The notes: generated by a model not told the origin, from the letters alone. DNA of 64,000 bases from Paratinospora sagittata (GCA_035771175.1 CM069589.1:31111701-31175700); one strand, 5' to 3'. Counted from the stretch's first letter, positions 19,752 through 31,791 are shown. Translations and numbers: made by a program.

Positions 19752-20620
19752 TTGCCTAATGGTGATAACCTAAAAATCCAAGGGGTCCGTGGACACGTTC
19801 ATCATTCTACCGTGTCCCTGATAAGATCTCAGATGCAAGCTCTTTCAATACTTGATCAGGATGATGATGAAAGTATAGTGTCCTGTCATCCTCCACACTT
19901 AAAAGATATTCCAGTTGTTCATGAATATCCAAGGGTATTCTTAGACGAGCTTCCAGGACTCCCTTCTCCTCGGGAATTCGACTTCGAAATTAAGTTGATT
20001 CTTGGTAAGGAACCTGTCTACATTCCACCCTACCGTATGCCTAATGTCGAATTAGTCGAACTGGATAAGCAGTTAAGGAATTAAAGAAGCTGGGATTTAT
20101 AAGAAAGAGCACGTCACCATGGGGTGCTCTAATTCTTTTTGTCAAGAAAAAAGACGGTTCACTTCGACTCTGCATCGATTATAGAAAGCAAAACAAAGTT
20201 ACTATTAAAAACAGATATCCATTACCTCGAATAGAAGATTTGTTCAATCAATTAAGGGGAGCGAGATTCTTTTCAAAAATTGACCTTCGCTCGGGGTATC
20301 ACCAACTCCAGGTTAAAGAAAAAGACATCCCAAAAATAGCTTTTCGAACCAAATATGGTCATTACGAATTCACGGTAATGCCATTTGGCCTATCAAATGC
20401 ACCTGCGGCATTCATGAATCTAATGAACCACATTTTCAGGCCATACCTGGATCGCTTTGTCCCACAGAGGAACTCCATGATAAACACTTGCGAACTGTAC
20501 TTAGTACCCTTCAGCTGCATGAGTTGTACGCCAAGTTCAACAAGTGTGAATTCTGGATTACTAAGGTTAAGTTCCTCGGTCACGTAGTACCCCATGATGG
20601 CATCGAAGTAGATCCAGCCA
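19752..20620 (+). pseudogene. Tekay reverse transcriptase lacking its catalytic loop
   Basis: Linker DELPGLPSPREFDFEI and IPPYRMP lead into RT. A one-base error near 20085 shifts to [32 protein letters not shown], then [13 protein letters not shown] with the first catalytic Asp, and [28 protein letters not shown]. At 20460/20461 the sequence jumps to [32 protein letters not shown], one frame over. The intervening segment, which in this family carries the paired Asp of the YxDD-type loop, is missing. This small deletion removes the catalytic centre. The rest of the fold is recognisable. Confidence 0.88.
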
Positions 20621-21222
20621 AGGTAGAAGACGTACTTAGTTGGAAACAACCGAATAATGTTACAGAAATTAAGAGCTTCCTCGGATTAGCTGGATATTAC
20701 AGACGATTCATCAAGGATTTTTCCAAACTTGCTGAACCAATCACTCGTTTGACCCGGAAAGGCACGCATTTTATTCGGAGTGAAGCCTGTGAATCAGCCT
20801 TTCAAGAACTCAAGAAAAGGCTGACTTCAGCACCTGTTCTAACCACTCAAAAAGATGGGATTGGCTTCTCACTATACACGGATGCATCGCTTCAAGGACT
20901 TGGAGCAGTGCTAATGCAAGAAGCCTATCCCTATCGCCAGTTGAAAATTCATGAGGTAAATTATCCGACTCATGATTTAGAACTCGCGACAGTAGTGTTC
21001 GCCTTAGAAATTTGGCGACATTACTTGTACGGGGAATGATTCAAAGTCTTCTCTAACCATAAAAGCCTTCAATATATTTATACTCAGAAAGACTTAAATC
21101 TTCGACAGAGGCGATGACTCAAGTTTATCAAGGACTATGACTTTGAACTTAAATATCATCTAGGCAAAGCCAATGTAGTAGCTGACGCCCTTAGCAGAAA
21201 GTCACATGTCTCTGCCTGTACG
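20621..21222 (+). pseudogene. Tekay RNase H
   Basis: After [34 protein letters not shown] (the RT connection), RNase H shows [15 protein letters not shown] with the first Asp, [22 protein letters not shown] with the Glu, and FSNHKSLQYIYTQKDLN, where the expected Asp before HKSL is Asn. VVADALSRK closes the domain. Stops replace two codons, at about 21038 and 21116. The Asn change would remove a catalytic metal ligand. Confidence 0.85.
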
Positions 21223-22307
21223 GTGAATTTCGAAATGGGAAAACTATCATACGAGCTAGAAAAGTATAACTTGCATTTTCGGAATGACGGAAATGCAGGA
21301 AGACTGGCCCAGTTCACTACCCATTCCTACCTCATTAAAAGAATAGCCACTGCACAAGCCAAGGATGATGAGCTTGTAAAGGTGACAAAGCTCATTCAAC
21401 AGAACCAAGCTCCACATCAATGGTCTCTTACTTCTGGTGGTGTGGTATTATATAAAGGAAGGTTATGTGTGGCTCAGAATCCAGAACTTAGGCAGGACCT
21501 GATGAATGAATGCCACAAATTTAGGTTTTCTATACATCCAGGGGGAGACAAAATGTATAAGGGCATAAAAAGGTAATTCTGGTTTAACAGAATGAAAAAG
21601 GCCATAGCAAAATTCATGCCCAAGTGCCTTACTTGTCAACAAGTAAAAGCCGATCGCAGACTCCCCTCTGGCCTGTTACAACCACTTCCTATAGGGGAAT
21701 GGAAATGAGATAATATTGCCATGGATTTTGTATCAGCATTACCTAAAAATGTTAAGGGTCAGGACACTGTTTGGGTAATTGTTGATCGGTTAGCCAAAGC
21801 TGCACATTTTATACCAGTGAGACTGACCGATACTCCAGCCAAGGTAGCCAAAATCTATGAACGAGAGATCATCAGATTGCATGGGATCCCTTTCATGCTA
21901 GGTTAGGTACAAAAATTCTTATGAGTACTGGACAATCTGAGCGGCTTATTCAAATTCTAGAAGACATGTTACGTTGTTGCGCCCTAGATTTTAATGATGG
22001 ATTAACAAAGTATATGCATTTAACAAAATTTACATATAATAATAGTTATCAGACAAGCATTAAGATGGCCCCGTATGATGCACTATACGGGCGACCATGT
22101 AGATCACCTCTGTGTTGGGTAGATATGTTTGATTGACTACAGCTTCGTCCTGATCTCATCCGAGAAACCACGGAGAAAATAAAGCTCGTTCAAGAACGAC
22201 TCCATACCGCTCAAAGCAGACACAAAACTTATGCAGACAAGCGATGAAAACCTCTGGAATTTCAAGTTGGCAACTCAGTTCTTTTAAAGCTCCAACCATT
22301 TAAAAGT
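21223..22307 (+). pseudogene. Tekay integrase
   Basis: The N-terminal zinc-binding H-H-C-C is complete (ECHKFRFSIHPGG, then KCLTCQQVK). The core starts with AMDFVSALPKNVKGQDTVWVIVDRL (first Asp) and runs to LHGIPFMLG, where the frame breaks at 21905. It resumes in STGQSERLIQILEDMLR with the catalytic Glu. The segment that should hold the second Asp is gone. Downstream, MAPYDALYGRPCRSPLCW and the basic linker are interrupted by stops at 22135 and about 22245. The enzyme would join element DNA to the host chromosome; this copy cannot. Confidence 0.88.
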
Positions 22308-22685
22308 GTGAAAAGATTTGGAGTTAAAGAAAAACTGTCTCCAAGGTTTATCGGACCATTTCCAATTATTGAGCGAGTCAGCAAGTCTACATACCGTCTG
22401 TCTTTACCACAATCTATGGTCAAGGTACACAATGTTTTTCATGTATCCATGCTTCGAAAATATCTTCATGATTCTTCACACATCATACCCTCCTTTGAGG
22501 TTGAAATTGAGGAAGGAAATAAGTATAAGGAGTATCATGTGCAAATCTTAGACCGAAAGACACATGACTTGAGAAACAAGAGCATTCCTTTAGTAAAACT
22601 CCTCTGGAACCATCACGGAATAGAAGAAGCAACGTGGAAATTGGAACAAGAGACCAAGCAAAAATACTCTCACTTGTTTGTATAG
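22308..22685 (+). pseudogene. Tekay integrase C-terminus with chromodomain-like tail
   Basis: The frame is open for 125 codons: KEKLSPRFIGPFPIIERV and YRLSLPQSMVKVHNVFHVSMLRKY (GPY/F module), then the tail VQILDRKTHDLRNKSIPLVKLLWNHHGIEEATWKLEQE. That tail is the divergent chromodomain of Del/Tekay elements, thought to steer integration to heterochromatin. W and E positions of the usual core are present. The stop TAG at 22683 is the natural end of pol. Confidence 0.85.
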
Positions 22686-22886
22686 CACTTGCATGTTTCA
22701 ATATTTTGAAGATTCCCTACAACCCCACAAAGTGCAGTAAGCGGTCCCCACAACCCCTGCGAACAACGTAATACGAGATCACCAAGTCTTGTGGACAGTA
22801 ACACGAACATTGAGATCATTGATATATCACATGATGAATAGTAAGTATTTTTCTTACGTGCCAAAATTTTTTCTACTGTAAAAACC
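22686..22886 (+). mobile_element. Tekay 3' tail and LTR stub
   Basis: No ORF is seen. The last 30 bases (about 22855-22886) read TTTTTTCTACTGTAAAAACC and match the start of the 5' LTR (15281-15300). The rest of the 3' LTR is missing; the next bases belong to the Athila LTR. Confidence 0.6.
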
Positions 22887-23833
22887 CGGCAATCCCTAGG
22901 TAACGATTTGGGATTTTTTAGACTTTCTAATTTCGATTTTGGATGGAGAAAGGGTCATATAATATATCAAATTTTACGGCTTTTCGGGGGAACAGATGAG
23001 AGAATAGAACAAGACGGCTAGAACGAGAGAAAGGTGAAGATTCAACTTGGAAACAAGAGAAGATTCAAGTTCCAATATTTTTAGTTTACTATTCATGTTT
23101 ACTTTAGAGTTTTTCTCCATGTTTTGTATTTTGATCATTCAAAGTATGAACTAAACTATTGTTCTAGAGAGGAGATGGATCCTAACCTGAACATCATGGT
23201 TTAATTTTAGATTTAGCTTATTATTAACGAAATCTCCATAGTTTATTTATGATTCCATGCACTTAATGTTTTTGGTTTATTGGCACAAATCGAATGATCC
23301 TAGACTTGAAAGGCAGCACTCGAGAGAGGGTTTTCTTGGTTGGATAAGGGGAATTATGACATGAAATAGTTGTAGAATAGAGTGGTTTACAAGGTTTCAT
23401 GAGGTTGTAAGAAAATCACGAAACTTAATGGGCTATTGAGAATTAGGGTTTTATCGAGAGATGGAATCTGGTTTTTGATGATACATTCTAATTCGGCACT
23501 CGAGAGAGGGAATTAAAGACGTGCGGATTTTGACCTCTAGACTAGGAAATTGATTTGATAATAAGCGTGTCTAAGTTATATGATTGAAGGTTAGGTGAAG
23601 TCAAGTCTCTAGATATTCTCATATATTTGATATCTCCCATATTCTATTCGTTTCATTTGAATTTTAATTGCCTTTCAATTATTGAAACTCTACCATTTGA
23701 TTAGCTAGATAAAGTTAGAAATTAGTGAAAACGATAATTGGTAAAGTAAACTGTCCCTGTGGATACGATAACCCGACTTATTGTCGGTATATTATAACTT
23801 GATTGTCGTGTGCTTGCGATAAATTCACGAACA
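22886..23833 (+). repeat. Athila 5' LTR, left end missing
   Basis: It aligns with 28745-29691 from the shared ATCCCTAGG onward with scattered substitutions, and ends in CACGAACA just before the primer-binding site. The first 520 bp, including the U3 box array, are missing at the junction with the Tekay stub. Confidence 0.85.
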
Positions 23834-23839
23834 AGTTTT

Positions 23840-23857
23840 TGGCGTCGATGTCGGGGA
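23840..23857 (+). other. Primer-binding site of Athila-like element
   Basis: TGGCGTCGATGTCGGGGA resembles the TGGCGCC..TGCCGGGGA primer site usual in Athila/Ogre elements, with two or three changes. It is not of the initiator Met-tRNA type. Confidence 0.8.
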
Positions 23858-23977
23858 TTGTTTCACTTTAGCTTCACCAATATCGTTAGTAATTGATTTT
23901 GATTTTAATCTAGTATTTTTTCTAAATGTTTCTGAATTTTTTTCTTTGTTTTTGTTTTGAAGGATTGATTGAAGTGT

Positions 23978-25370
23978 ATGCGGCGATCTAAAAGTGTTGA
24001 ACTAGTACCGTTAGATCCTGAGATTGAGCGTACTTTGGGACAGAGGTGAAGAGAAAGAAGAGTGGAGCAAGAGGCAATGGAGTCTGGAAATAATCAACAT
24101 CTTCTTCGAGACTATTTCAAGCCCGTCATTCATGACAACTACTCTGGGATAGTGAGAGCACCCATTGCAGCCAACAATTTCGAGTTGAAGCCAGCGTTAA
24201 TCACAATGGTTCAGCAACATCAGTACGGGGGCTCTCCAAAAGAAGATCCAATGACTCATATACAGTCATTCTTGGAGAAGTGTGATATAGTAAACTTCAA
24301 TGGAGTGGCTGAAGATGTGATTCAACTAAGATTGTTCCCATTCTCTTTGAGGGATAAGGCCAAGTCATGGTTATAAAGTTTGCAATCTGGGAGCGTTGCT
24401 ACATGGGATGGGTTGATGCAAAAATTTCTTCAAAAGTATTTCCCACCGGCAAAGACAGCTCAACTACGAGTAGAGATTGGTCAGTTCAAGCAGTTGGACA
24501 TTGAGTCACTCTATGAGACATGGGAACGGTTTAAGGAGTTGTTAAAGAAGTGCCCACAACATGGTTTTGAAGTATGGATGCAACTTCAAATTTTTTATAA
24601 TGGGATGACAGTGGCCACACGCACATTGGTAGATGTCGCAGCTGGTGGCACTATAATGAGCAAGACGGCTGAGGAAGCTCTCAACTTATTGGAAGAAATG
24701 GCTTCCAACACATATGAAATGCCTAGTGAGAGATCCTTGGTAAAGAAAGTTGTTGGAGTGCTTGAGCTTGATCCAATGACTGCAATTTAGGCACAGTTAG
24801 CCACATTGTCTAACCAAATAGCATCAATGCAAAGTGCACAACAACCAACCATTGAGAATGTAGCGGTAGCAAGCATGGGATACTTGGGTGGAGGAACTAC
24901 TGAAGAGCAAGTAAATTGTGTGAATAACCGAGGGTACAACTATAGGAGTAATGCTCAAGTCCCAAACCAATACCACCTGGGGATAAGGAATCATGAAAAT
25001 TTCTCATATTCCAACACTAGGAATGTTTCGAATCCTCCACCACCAGGTATGTCTATGCCAGCACAAGAGAAGAAACCTTTTTTGGAGGAGCTTTTAAGTG
25101 GATACATAGCAAAGTCTGAGGCAAAGCAAGATAGGGCCGAGTGAAGGATAGATAGCTTGGAGACTTCAATGAATAATATGGACGTACAAATTGGGCAACT
25201 TGCTTCGGCTATAAATGCACAACAAAAAGGATTATTTCCTAGAAACACTCGAGTCAACCCCAAGGAACAATGTAAGGCAATCACCCTCCGGAGCGGAAAG
25301 GAAGTTGAGCTGAAAAGAATAATGAGGATGAGAAGGCCACATCATCACAGTCAAGCAATATAGAGAGTGA
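23978..25370 (+). pseudogene. Athila-like gag
   Basis: The ATG at 23978 (MRRSKSVELVPLDPEIERTLGQR) is the standard Athila gag start; a TGA follows at about 24047 in the same frame. The capsid region reads FELKPALITMVQQHQYGG, EDPMTHIQSFLEKCD, LRLFPFSLRDKAKSWL, then TAA (24374), and WDGLMQKFLQKYFPP, YETWERFKELLKKCPQHG and FYNGMTVATRTLVDVAAGG. After TAG (24788) the linker includes GYNYRSNAQVPNQYH and NMDVQIGQLASAINAQQKG, ending near 25370. At least four nonsense changes disable it. The domain order and spacing match the family well. Confidence 0.9.
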
Positions 25371-25503
25371 AGTACATCATGAGGAGAAAAAGCAAGATGA
25401 GCCGAAGGAAAGGCCATACCGACCGGGCTCCAATACTTTTTCGAATAATCGCCATATATTAAAGCCTTCCTTACCTTATCCTCAGAGATTCCAAAAGAAG
25501 AGA

Positions 25504-26022
25504 TTGGATGAGCAATTTGACAAGTTCCTAGAGATATTTAAGAAGATTCACATCAACATCCCGTTTGCCGATGCTTTGGAACAAATGCCCAATTACGTCA
25601 AATTTATGAAGGATGTGATGACAAAGAAGAGAAAGTTGGAGGCCTACGAGACGGTGAAGCTTACCGAGGAGTGTAGCGCGATATTACAAAAAAAGCTTCT
25701 CCAAAAGCTCAAAGATCCAAGGAGTTTTACCATCCCTTGCACTATTGGTCCTTTAAATTTTAATAAAGTTTTATGTGATTTGGGTGCAAGTATTAATATT
25801 ATGCCTCTTTCTATTTTCAGGAGATTGGGACTTGGAGAAGTGAAGTTGACCACCATTTCACTTCAATTAGCGAATCGGTCAATGACATATCCTCGAGGAG
25901 TTATTGAAGATGCTTTAGTAAAGGTGGATAAGTTCATTTTTCCAGTGGACTTTGTGGTTTTGGATATGGAAGAAGATGGCGACATACCTTTGATACTTGG
26001 GAGACCGTTCCTAGCTACCTGA
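25504..26022 (+). pseudogene. Athila-like protease
   Basis: One 172-codon frame runs DEQFDKFLEIFKKIHINIPF, EQMPNYVKFMKDVMTKKRK, then FTIPCTIG and the active site CDLGASINIMPLSIFRRLGLGE, where Asp is present (DLGA, as usual in Athila). QLANRSMTYPRGVIEDALVKVDKFIFPVDFVVLDME and PLILGRPFLAT close it. The codon after AT is TGA, replacing the usual Gly/Arg. This domain alone is free of internal stops. Confidence 0.9.
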
Positions 26023-26028
26023 CGTGCA

Positions 26029-27072
26029 TTGATAGATGTGCAACGAGGGGAACTCACCTTGAGAGTTAATGATGAAGAAGTCTTGTTTAACATCTACAAG
26101 ACTCTCAAATTTCCAGCGGAGGAGACTACATGCCATCGGATAGTTGTACTGGAAATTGTTGAAGAATGTGTGACAGAAATTCATGAGGCGACTATATCAG
26201 AGGATGCATTCGAAAGTTGTTTTGTCAACTCAGTTAGTATAGATGTCGGCGAGAATGAAGAACTTAAGCAATATGTTTTTGCTCTTGAAGCACCACCGTT
26301 TGATTCTTCACAAGCAAACGTGGATGAGTTAGAAGAAACTACACCAAGTAAAGTGGATGAACCGACACTGGAGTCGAAACCTCTTCCCGATCACCTTCGA
26401 TATGCCTTTTTGGGTGAAAAATCTACCTACCTGGTCATCATATCTTCAGCCTTGTCTTGTGTTGAGGAAGAGAAGTTATTGAGAATTCTAAGAGAGCACA
26501 AATCAGCGTTGGGATGGTCTATTTCAGATATCAAGGGTATACGCCCCTCATTTTGCATGCATAAGATCTTAATGGAGGGCTCCTATAAGCCGTCCATTGA
26601 ACATCAACGAAGGCTTAATCCAGCAATGAAAGAGGTAGTTCGAGGTGAAGTATTGAAGTGGTTGAAAGCCGGTTTCATATATGCCATTTCGGATAGTCCT
26701 TGGGTGAGTCTGGTACAAGCTGTGCCCAAGAAAGGTGGGATGACGGTGGTCAAGAATGAAAATAATGAGTTGATTTCAACAAGGACAGTCACGGGATGGC
26801 GTGTTTGCATAGATTATAGGAAGTTGAATAAGGCCACAAGGAAGGATGATTTTCCCCTTCCTTTTATTGATCAAATGTTGGATAGATTGGTGGGTTTTGA
26901 ATACTATTGCTTCTTAAACGGTTATTCAGGCTATAATCAAGTAGCCATTGCACTGGAGGACCAAGAGAAGACGACTTTCACTTGCTCATATGGCACATTT
27001 GCTTTTTGGAGAATGTCATTTGGTTTATGCAATGCATCGGTGACTTTTCAACGGTGGATGATGGCCATTTAG
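26029..27072 (+). pseudogene. Athila-like RT, N-terminal part only
   Basis: A single 347-codon frame starts IDVQRGELTLRVNDEEVLFN and passes through a variable linker, PLPDHLRYAFLGE, ALGWSISDIKGIRPSFCMHKI, and the RT fingers WVSLVQAVPKKGGMTVV and WRVCIDYRKLNKATRKDDFPLPFIDQMLDRL. The first catalytic position, usually Asp in FLDGYSGY, is Asn here (CFLNGYSGYNQV). It ends RMSFGLCNASVTFQRWMMAI then TAG, just before the paired-Asp loop. Downstream sequence has no pol homology, so RT palm, RNase H and integrase were deleted. Confidence 0.9.
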
Positions 27073-28227
27073 AGCATTTTGGAGAGACGAATGGTGTGCA
27101 TCATGTGCCATCTTCACCCATTTGGGTTCAGAGGTTTTTTTAAACTCTTTTATCTCATCTATGCCTCTGTTTTTCCTACTACTTCTTTGATAATTTTTTT
27201 TGCATTGAGGACAATGCTTGCTTTAAGTTTGGGGGGAGAATTTTAAATTTTTGGTCATGGTATGTTAGTTGATTATGCATTAGTTTAGGCTAGACAGTCA
27301 CATTCTTTTACAACTTTAGACTTACTTATGGAGGGCTAATGGCATGAGAACACTTTAGAGATATGAAACTATAGGAGAATGTAGAGAGTTACATCTGTGT
27401 TTGTGTGCTTGATCCACTTTTGCTTGGAATTGTTTGAGAAACTTAACCATTTACACATGGGTTTGATCATTAGATTAAGATTGTTTGATGTGGACCTTTG
27501 CTTGCTAAGTCATATCTTAGATCTCTAGGGATTCTAGAACAAGTTTGATCACCACTAGGGTGTTACATCTATGTGTAAAAAGAAGCAAGTTTGGGGGTGT
27601 AGCATTCTATAAAAGAAAGTGAATGATGATAAAAAGCAAACAAAAAAATGAGAATATTTGAGAAATATATGTGTTAAAAAGAGCTTTTTGTTTCAAATGC
27701 AATGTAGTGGATGTTAGTATTTGATCAAAGTGTTTAGGGTCTTTTGAGCTATAATGTTTCTATTCTTCCTACCTTTGAACCTAAGCCTTACATTAAAACC
27801 TATGAAAGACCTATTGATTTTGAATGGTGTGTAATCTACATTAGTGGAGAGTGGTGTGAAAGATTTGCCTATGAAGTTCCAACCTAAATTATATAGTTTG
27901 AGATCCTACACTTAACACTCGCTTGCACTTGTTCGTGACTTGCATGATTAGTTTGATGAGATTAGCTGTGTACTTATGTGTGACAGAATCAAAGGCAAAA
28001 TTTGGTGAGAGTTGGGTTGAAATTCTAGACAATTTTATACTCTTGAAATTCTTCCTAGAAGTAAATATTTTTTGGTGTGATCTTGGAGGCCATGTATGTG
28101 TTTATAACGTTGAGTTAAGTCTTTATTTGTGCGAGTTTGTGACTTTAGAAGGGTTGAGATAATCAAGAGTTTTAGTTTTGTTTTCCCTTTTGCTCGAGAT
28201 GATCAAAGTCTTAAGTTTTGGGGTATT
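27073..28227 (+). mobile_element. Athila-like 3' non-coding region and polypurine tract
   Basis: No convincing ORF is seen. It contains GGACAATGCTTGCTTTAAGTTTGGGGGGAGA (about 27209-27239), a phrase usual just 3' of Athila coding DNA, and AGCAAGTTTGGGGGTG near 27585. The purine run AAGTTTTGGGGTATT (28213-28227) touches the 3' LTR start and is the likely polypurine tract. Confidence 0.65.
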
Positions 28228-29691
28228 TGATAGTTGCATATTTAGTTAGGTTTTAAAGGATGCTTTAGGTGTATTTTAGGACAGTTCATGCATTAGTTTG
28301 ATGGATTTATGTTAGTTTTAATATATTTGTTAGTTTAGGATTAATTTAGTTTTTATGCATTATTTGGGTTGATTAGTTAATAAATTTGATTTAATTTATA
28401 TTTGAGTAAGTTATTATTTTATCTGCTTTGCCTTGTAGGTTTTTGGATGCATTAGTCATGGATTTGGATGAGAAGGACATGTACAAGAAGTGGCAAATGA
28501 GAAGAATGAAAATCCCAAGCAAAAAAGAGGCAAAAAATTGGCTAAGTCCATGAATCAGGTGCAACAATTGAGGTTCTGGGTGCCGCGCCATAGCCCACGG
28601 CACTGGAACCAGTGAAAAGTGAGGCTCTGGGCACCACGACACTGAAATGTACTGAAATGATGACGGACTGGGCGTCACGGCACCAAAAAAAGTTAACGCA
28701 GCGCCGCGAACACTTGTCGGGGCACGGCGGCACTGCAAGTGGTGCCGAACATCCCTAGGTTGCGTTTTGGGATTTTCAAGACTTTCTAATTTCGATTTCG
28801 GATGGAGAAAGGGGTCATATAATATATCAAGTTTTAGGGCTTTTCAGGGGAACAGACGAGAGAATAGAACAAGACGGCTGGAACGAGAGGAAGGCGAGGA
28901 TTCAACTTGTAAACAAGAGAAGATTCAAGTTCCAATATTTCTAGTTTACTATTCATGTTTACTTTAGAGTTTTTCTCCATATTTTGTGTTTTGATCATTC
29001 AAAGTATGAACTAAACTATTGTTCTAGAGAGGAGATGGATCCTAACTTGAACATCATGGTTTAATTTTAGATTTAGCTTATTATTAATGAAATCTCCATA
29101 GTTTATTTATGATTGCATGCACTTAATGCTTTTGGTTTGTTGGCCACAAATTGAATGAACCTAGACTTGAAAGGCGGCACTCGAGAGAGGGTTTTCTATG
29201 TTGGATAAGGGGAATTATGACATGAAATAGTTGTAGAATCGAGAGGTTTACATGGTTTCATGAGGTTGTAGGAAAATCACAAAACTTAATGGGCTATTGA
29301 GAATTAGGGTTTTATCGAGAGATGGAATCCTGTTTTTGATGATACATTATTTGGCACTCGAGAGAGGAAATTAGAGACGTGCGGATTTTGACCTCTAGAC
29401 TAGGAAATTGATTTGATAATAAGCGTATCTGAGTTATATGATTGAAGGTTAGGTGAAGTCAAGTCTCTAGATATTCTCATATATTTGATATCTCCCATAG
29501 TCTATTCGTTTCATTTGAATTTTAATTGCCTTTCAATTATTGAAACTCTACCATTTGATTAGCTAAATAAAGTTAGAAATTAGTGAAAACGGTAATTGGT
29601 AAAGTAAACAGTCCCTGTGGATACGATAACCCGACTCACTGTCGGTATATTATAACTTGACTATCGTGCGCTTGCAATAAATTCACTAACA
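28228..29691 (+). repeat. Athila-like 3' LTR
   Basis: It begins TGATAGTTGCAT and ends CACTAACA, 1464 bp; its last 0.95 kb pairs with 22886-23833. A GC-rich box array (28576-28745) lies inside it, with repeats of CTGGGYRCCRCGGCACTG. The array is absent from the truncated 5' copy. Confidence 0.85.
28576..28745 (+). repeat. GC-rich box array in Athila-like LTR
   Basis: At least five units vary around CTGGG-GCC-CGGCACTG (28577, 28627, 28668, 28700 and 28719). It is a CpG-rich island in otherwise AT-rich DNA. Reading frames through it on the minus strand are artefacts of its GC content. Confidence 0.65.
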
Positions 29692-30550
29692 ACATCATTT
29701 GCAAGTACAAAATAATTGAATAGTTGAAGTGACATGTACTTTAAATATTATTCAATTTTGCCATCCACTATCTCAATTCACTTTTAGTGGATAGTTTAGG
29801 TTAGAATTTCAACCTTAGAAAAATAATTAAAAAATAAAGAATTTTGAAAATCTAAATGTAAAAATGTTTTACGAGATAAATAAATAAATAGAAATAAAAA
29901 TAAACTTTTAAAAAAATAACAATAATAATAAATAAATATTTAATCAATATATATTAATCCATTAAAAAAAAATTAAAGAGCTAAATTTTTAATAAGATGT
30001 TTGAGAATCTAACTTGAGAGTCAAATGTATTTAATAATACTTAATTTTTGAATTACTAAGATTAAAAATAATTTGAAAATATATATATAATAAAAATTAA
30101 AAACAAAATTAAGCTTAAAAATTTCAAGATCATTAAAATTGAATAAACAAAATAAATTAAAGTAACAAATTTTAATAAAATTAGAAGATCTTTAAAATAT
30201 TTACAAATGCTTTAAAATAAGAATAAGATAGTTAAAATATTTGGCGTTAAAAATAAAATAAAACAAAAAATTTTAAAAAGAAAAGAAAAGGGGAACATTT
30301 AAAATATTAAAATTGAGGTATTAATTTCTTGAAGAAGATTTTTGGGATTAAAAATAAATAAAAAATTGTCATTGATCAATTTTTTGGATATAAATTTTTA
30401 TGAGATAAAATCCCTCTCAAATGTTAAAAATTGTTAATCCACACTTGAAGGATAATAATTTTGAACAAAATTGAACTATGGATCATTTTTAAAATGAAAA
30501 ATTATTTCAGTAAAATTTTGAACTTAAAAATATCAAAATTTGAGGATTAA
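29692..30550. other. AT-rich sequence without recognisable genes
   Basis: It is very AT-rich with many AAATAAATAAATA-like runs and no ORF, LTR end or inverted repeat that I can support. The last five bases, ATTAA, are the left target duplication of family B. It continues at 41755. Confidence 0.6.
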
Positions 30551-30759
30551 TGTTAGACACCCAAGATGGGGGTTTAATTGGGTGTTATGGTCGATTTTGA
30601 CAATCTTTAATTTCTTTGATCGAAATCCTTTGATTGATTTAGTTATGTATTTAAATTAATTCACAGTGCACAATGAGATGCTGAAAGTAGAGACAATGCA
30701 CACAAAGGATTTTTATGTGGTTCGTAAAAAAAAATTCCTGCATCCACGCCTAGAGAAAC

Positions 30760-30996
30760 TATCTCTAAGATTCCACTATACTGGGTTCACTTTCAAGGGT
30801 GTGAACCAAACCGTTACAATGTCTTTCTCAAGGCTCAAGACAAACCTATCCTTTTGCAGGCTAAGGATGAACCTATAACTTCCTTTTGTAGAATAAGGAA
30901 GAACCTACTATCCTTTTCGCGGACTGAAGATTAACCACTTGATCTTTTTCAAGATAAAGGATGAAACTATGCTTTGATTCCAACCTTGGAATCACA
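30760..30996 (-). repeat. Leader hairpin array of family B
   Basis: Seven or more hairpins lie in a row, each with its own stem. They include GGTTCAC/GTGAACC (30783-30807), TGTCTT/AAGACA (30820-30842), ATCCTT/AAGGAT (30847-30869), CTTCCTT/AAGGAAG (about 30878-30901) and GATTCCAA/TTGGAATC (30977-30993). A first stem CCTAGAGA/TCTCTAAG lies at 30747-30768; its partner in the 5' LTR (37925-37945) pairs perfectly as CCTAGAGA/TCTCTAGG. Confidence 0.75.
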
Positions 30997-31791
30997 AGTG
31001 ACAAACTGTCACTTTACTTGGTTTGTTTCAACCTTAAAACTATCCTACACTACTGAATGCAGAGATTATAATGTTTGTTCTAAGCACTAAAACAATTACA
31101 ATGAAGCTTACAACACATATTTCCAAATACAAGGTATACAAATTAAGCTCAAAATGAGAGAGAGAGAGTCCTTACAGTGTTTTTACCTTTCTTGCACCAG
31201 TTTTTGCTCAAGAATGCATTTGATGATGATTCCAATGAAACCCAAGAAATGTTCTTTGAAAACCATTTCGAAATCAACTCATTTGATTCTCAAATACTTA
31301 GCTCTAGGACATTTAAGGAGTGAGAGATGGTTGGACGTTTGAAAAACACTTAATGCACTCACACTCTTTCATACTCTGGTTTTCTCTTTTTCTTCTCGCT
31401 TGGTTTTTATGGTTGTGTTGCTCAACTTGAGCAAACCAAAATGTGAAGCTCAAAATCAGAGATTGTTCATCACTTCTCAACACTCAAAGAAAAATGACCA
31501 ACTTGCAAAAATGTGCTTAGGCTTGGTTTCAAAATCAGTTGGTGCCTTGGAAATGAGCACTTGCAGGTTTTAAAGAAAATGTAGTTGCAGGTTCAAAAGA
31601 ATGATTTGAATTCAGAAATTGTTTAATCCAAAGTTGTTTTTGCATGCTAGACAATAGGAATCAATTAGGTGTTAGTGGAGAATATTTCAATTGGAATGGC
31701 CTGATAACACTGTGTAAGGAATAAACAAATCGAGCAAGTGGAAGTACCCACATTTTTCTCGTCAGAAATGTCAGATTTATGTTTTTTGCCA

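Larger units (their letters stand above)
15264..22886 (+). mobile_element. Tekay-like chromovirus (Ty3/Gypsy), decayed
   Basis: The order is LTR (15264-about 16434), primer-binding site, an extra ORF (16720-17970), gag, protease, RT, RNase H, integrase, a C-terminal chromodomain-like segment, and a 30 bp stub of 3' LTR (TTTTTCTACTGTA.AAACC, as at the 5' end). PR-RT-RH-IN is the Ty3/Gypsy order. The ending VQILDRKTHDLRNKSIPLVKLLW is typical of the Del/Tekay clade (known from the family). It is inserted in family C and cut at its 3' end by Athila DNA. Confidence 0.85.
22886..29691 (+). mobile_element. Athila-like Ty3/Gypsy element with deleted pol
   Basis: A 0.95 kb piece of 5' LTR (22886-23833) is repeated at 28745-29691 at the end of the full 3' LTR. 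Between them lie an Athila-type primer-binding site, gag, protease and the first part of RT. RT stops before its active site; RNase H, integrase and any envelope-like ORF are absent. The last 1.1 kb before the 3' LTR is non-coding with purine-rich GTTTGGGGGGAGA, as in Athila elements. The 5' LTR start is lost, so no target duplication can be seen. Confidence 0.85.

Noticed and set aside
28391..28738. Two overlapping minus-strand ORFs of 115 and 63 codons
   Set aside because: They read through the GC-rich box array of the Athila 3' LTR; stop codons are rare there because of composition.
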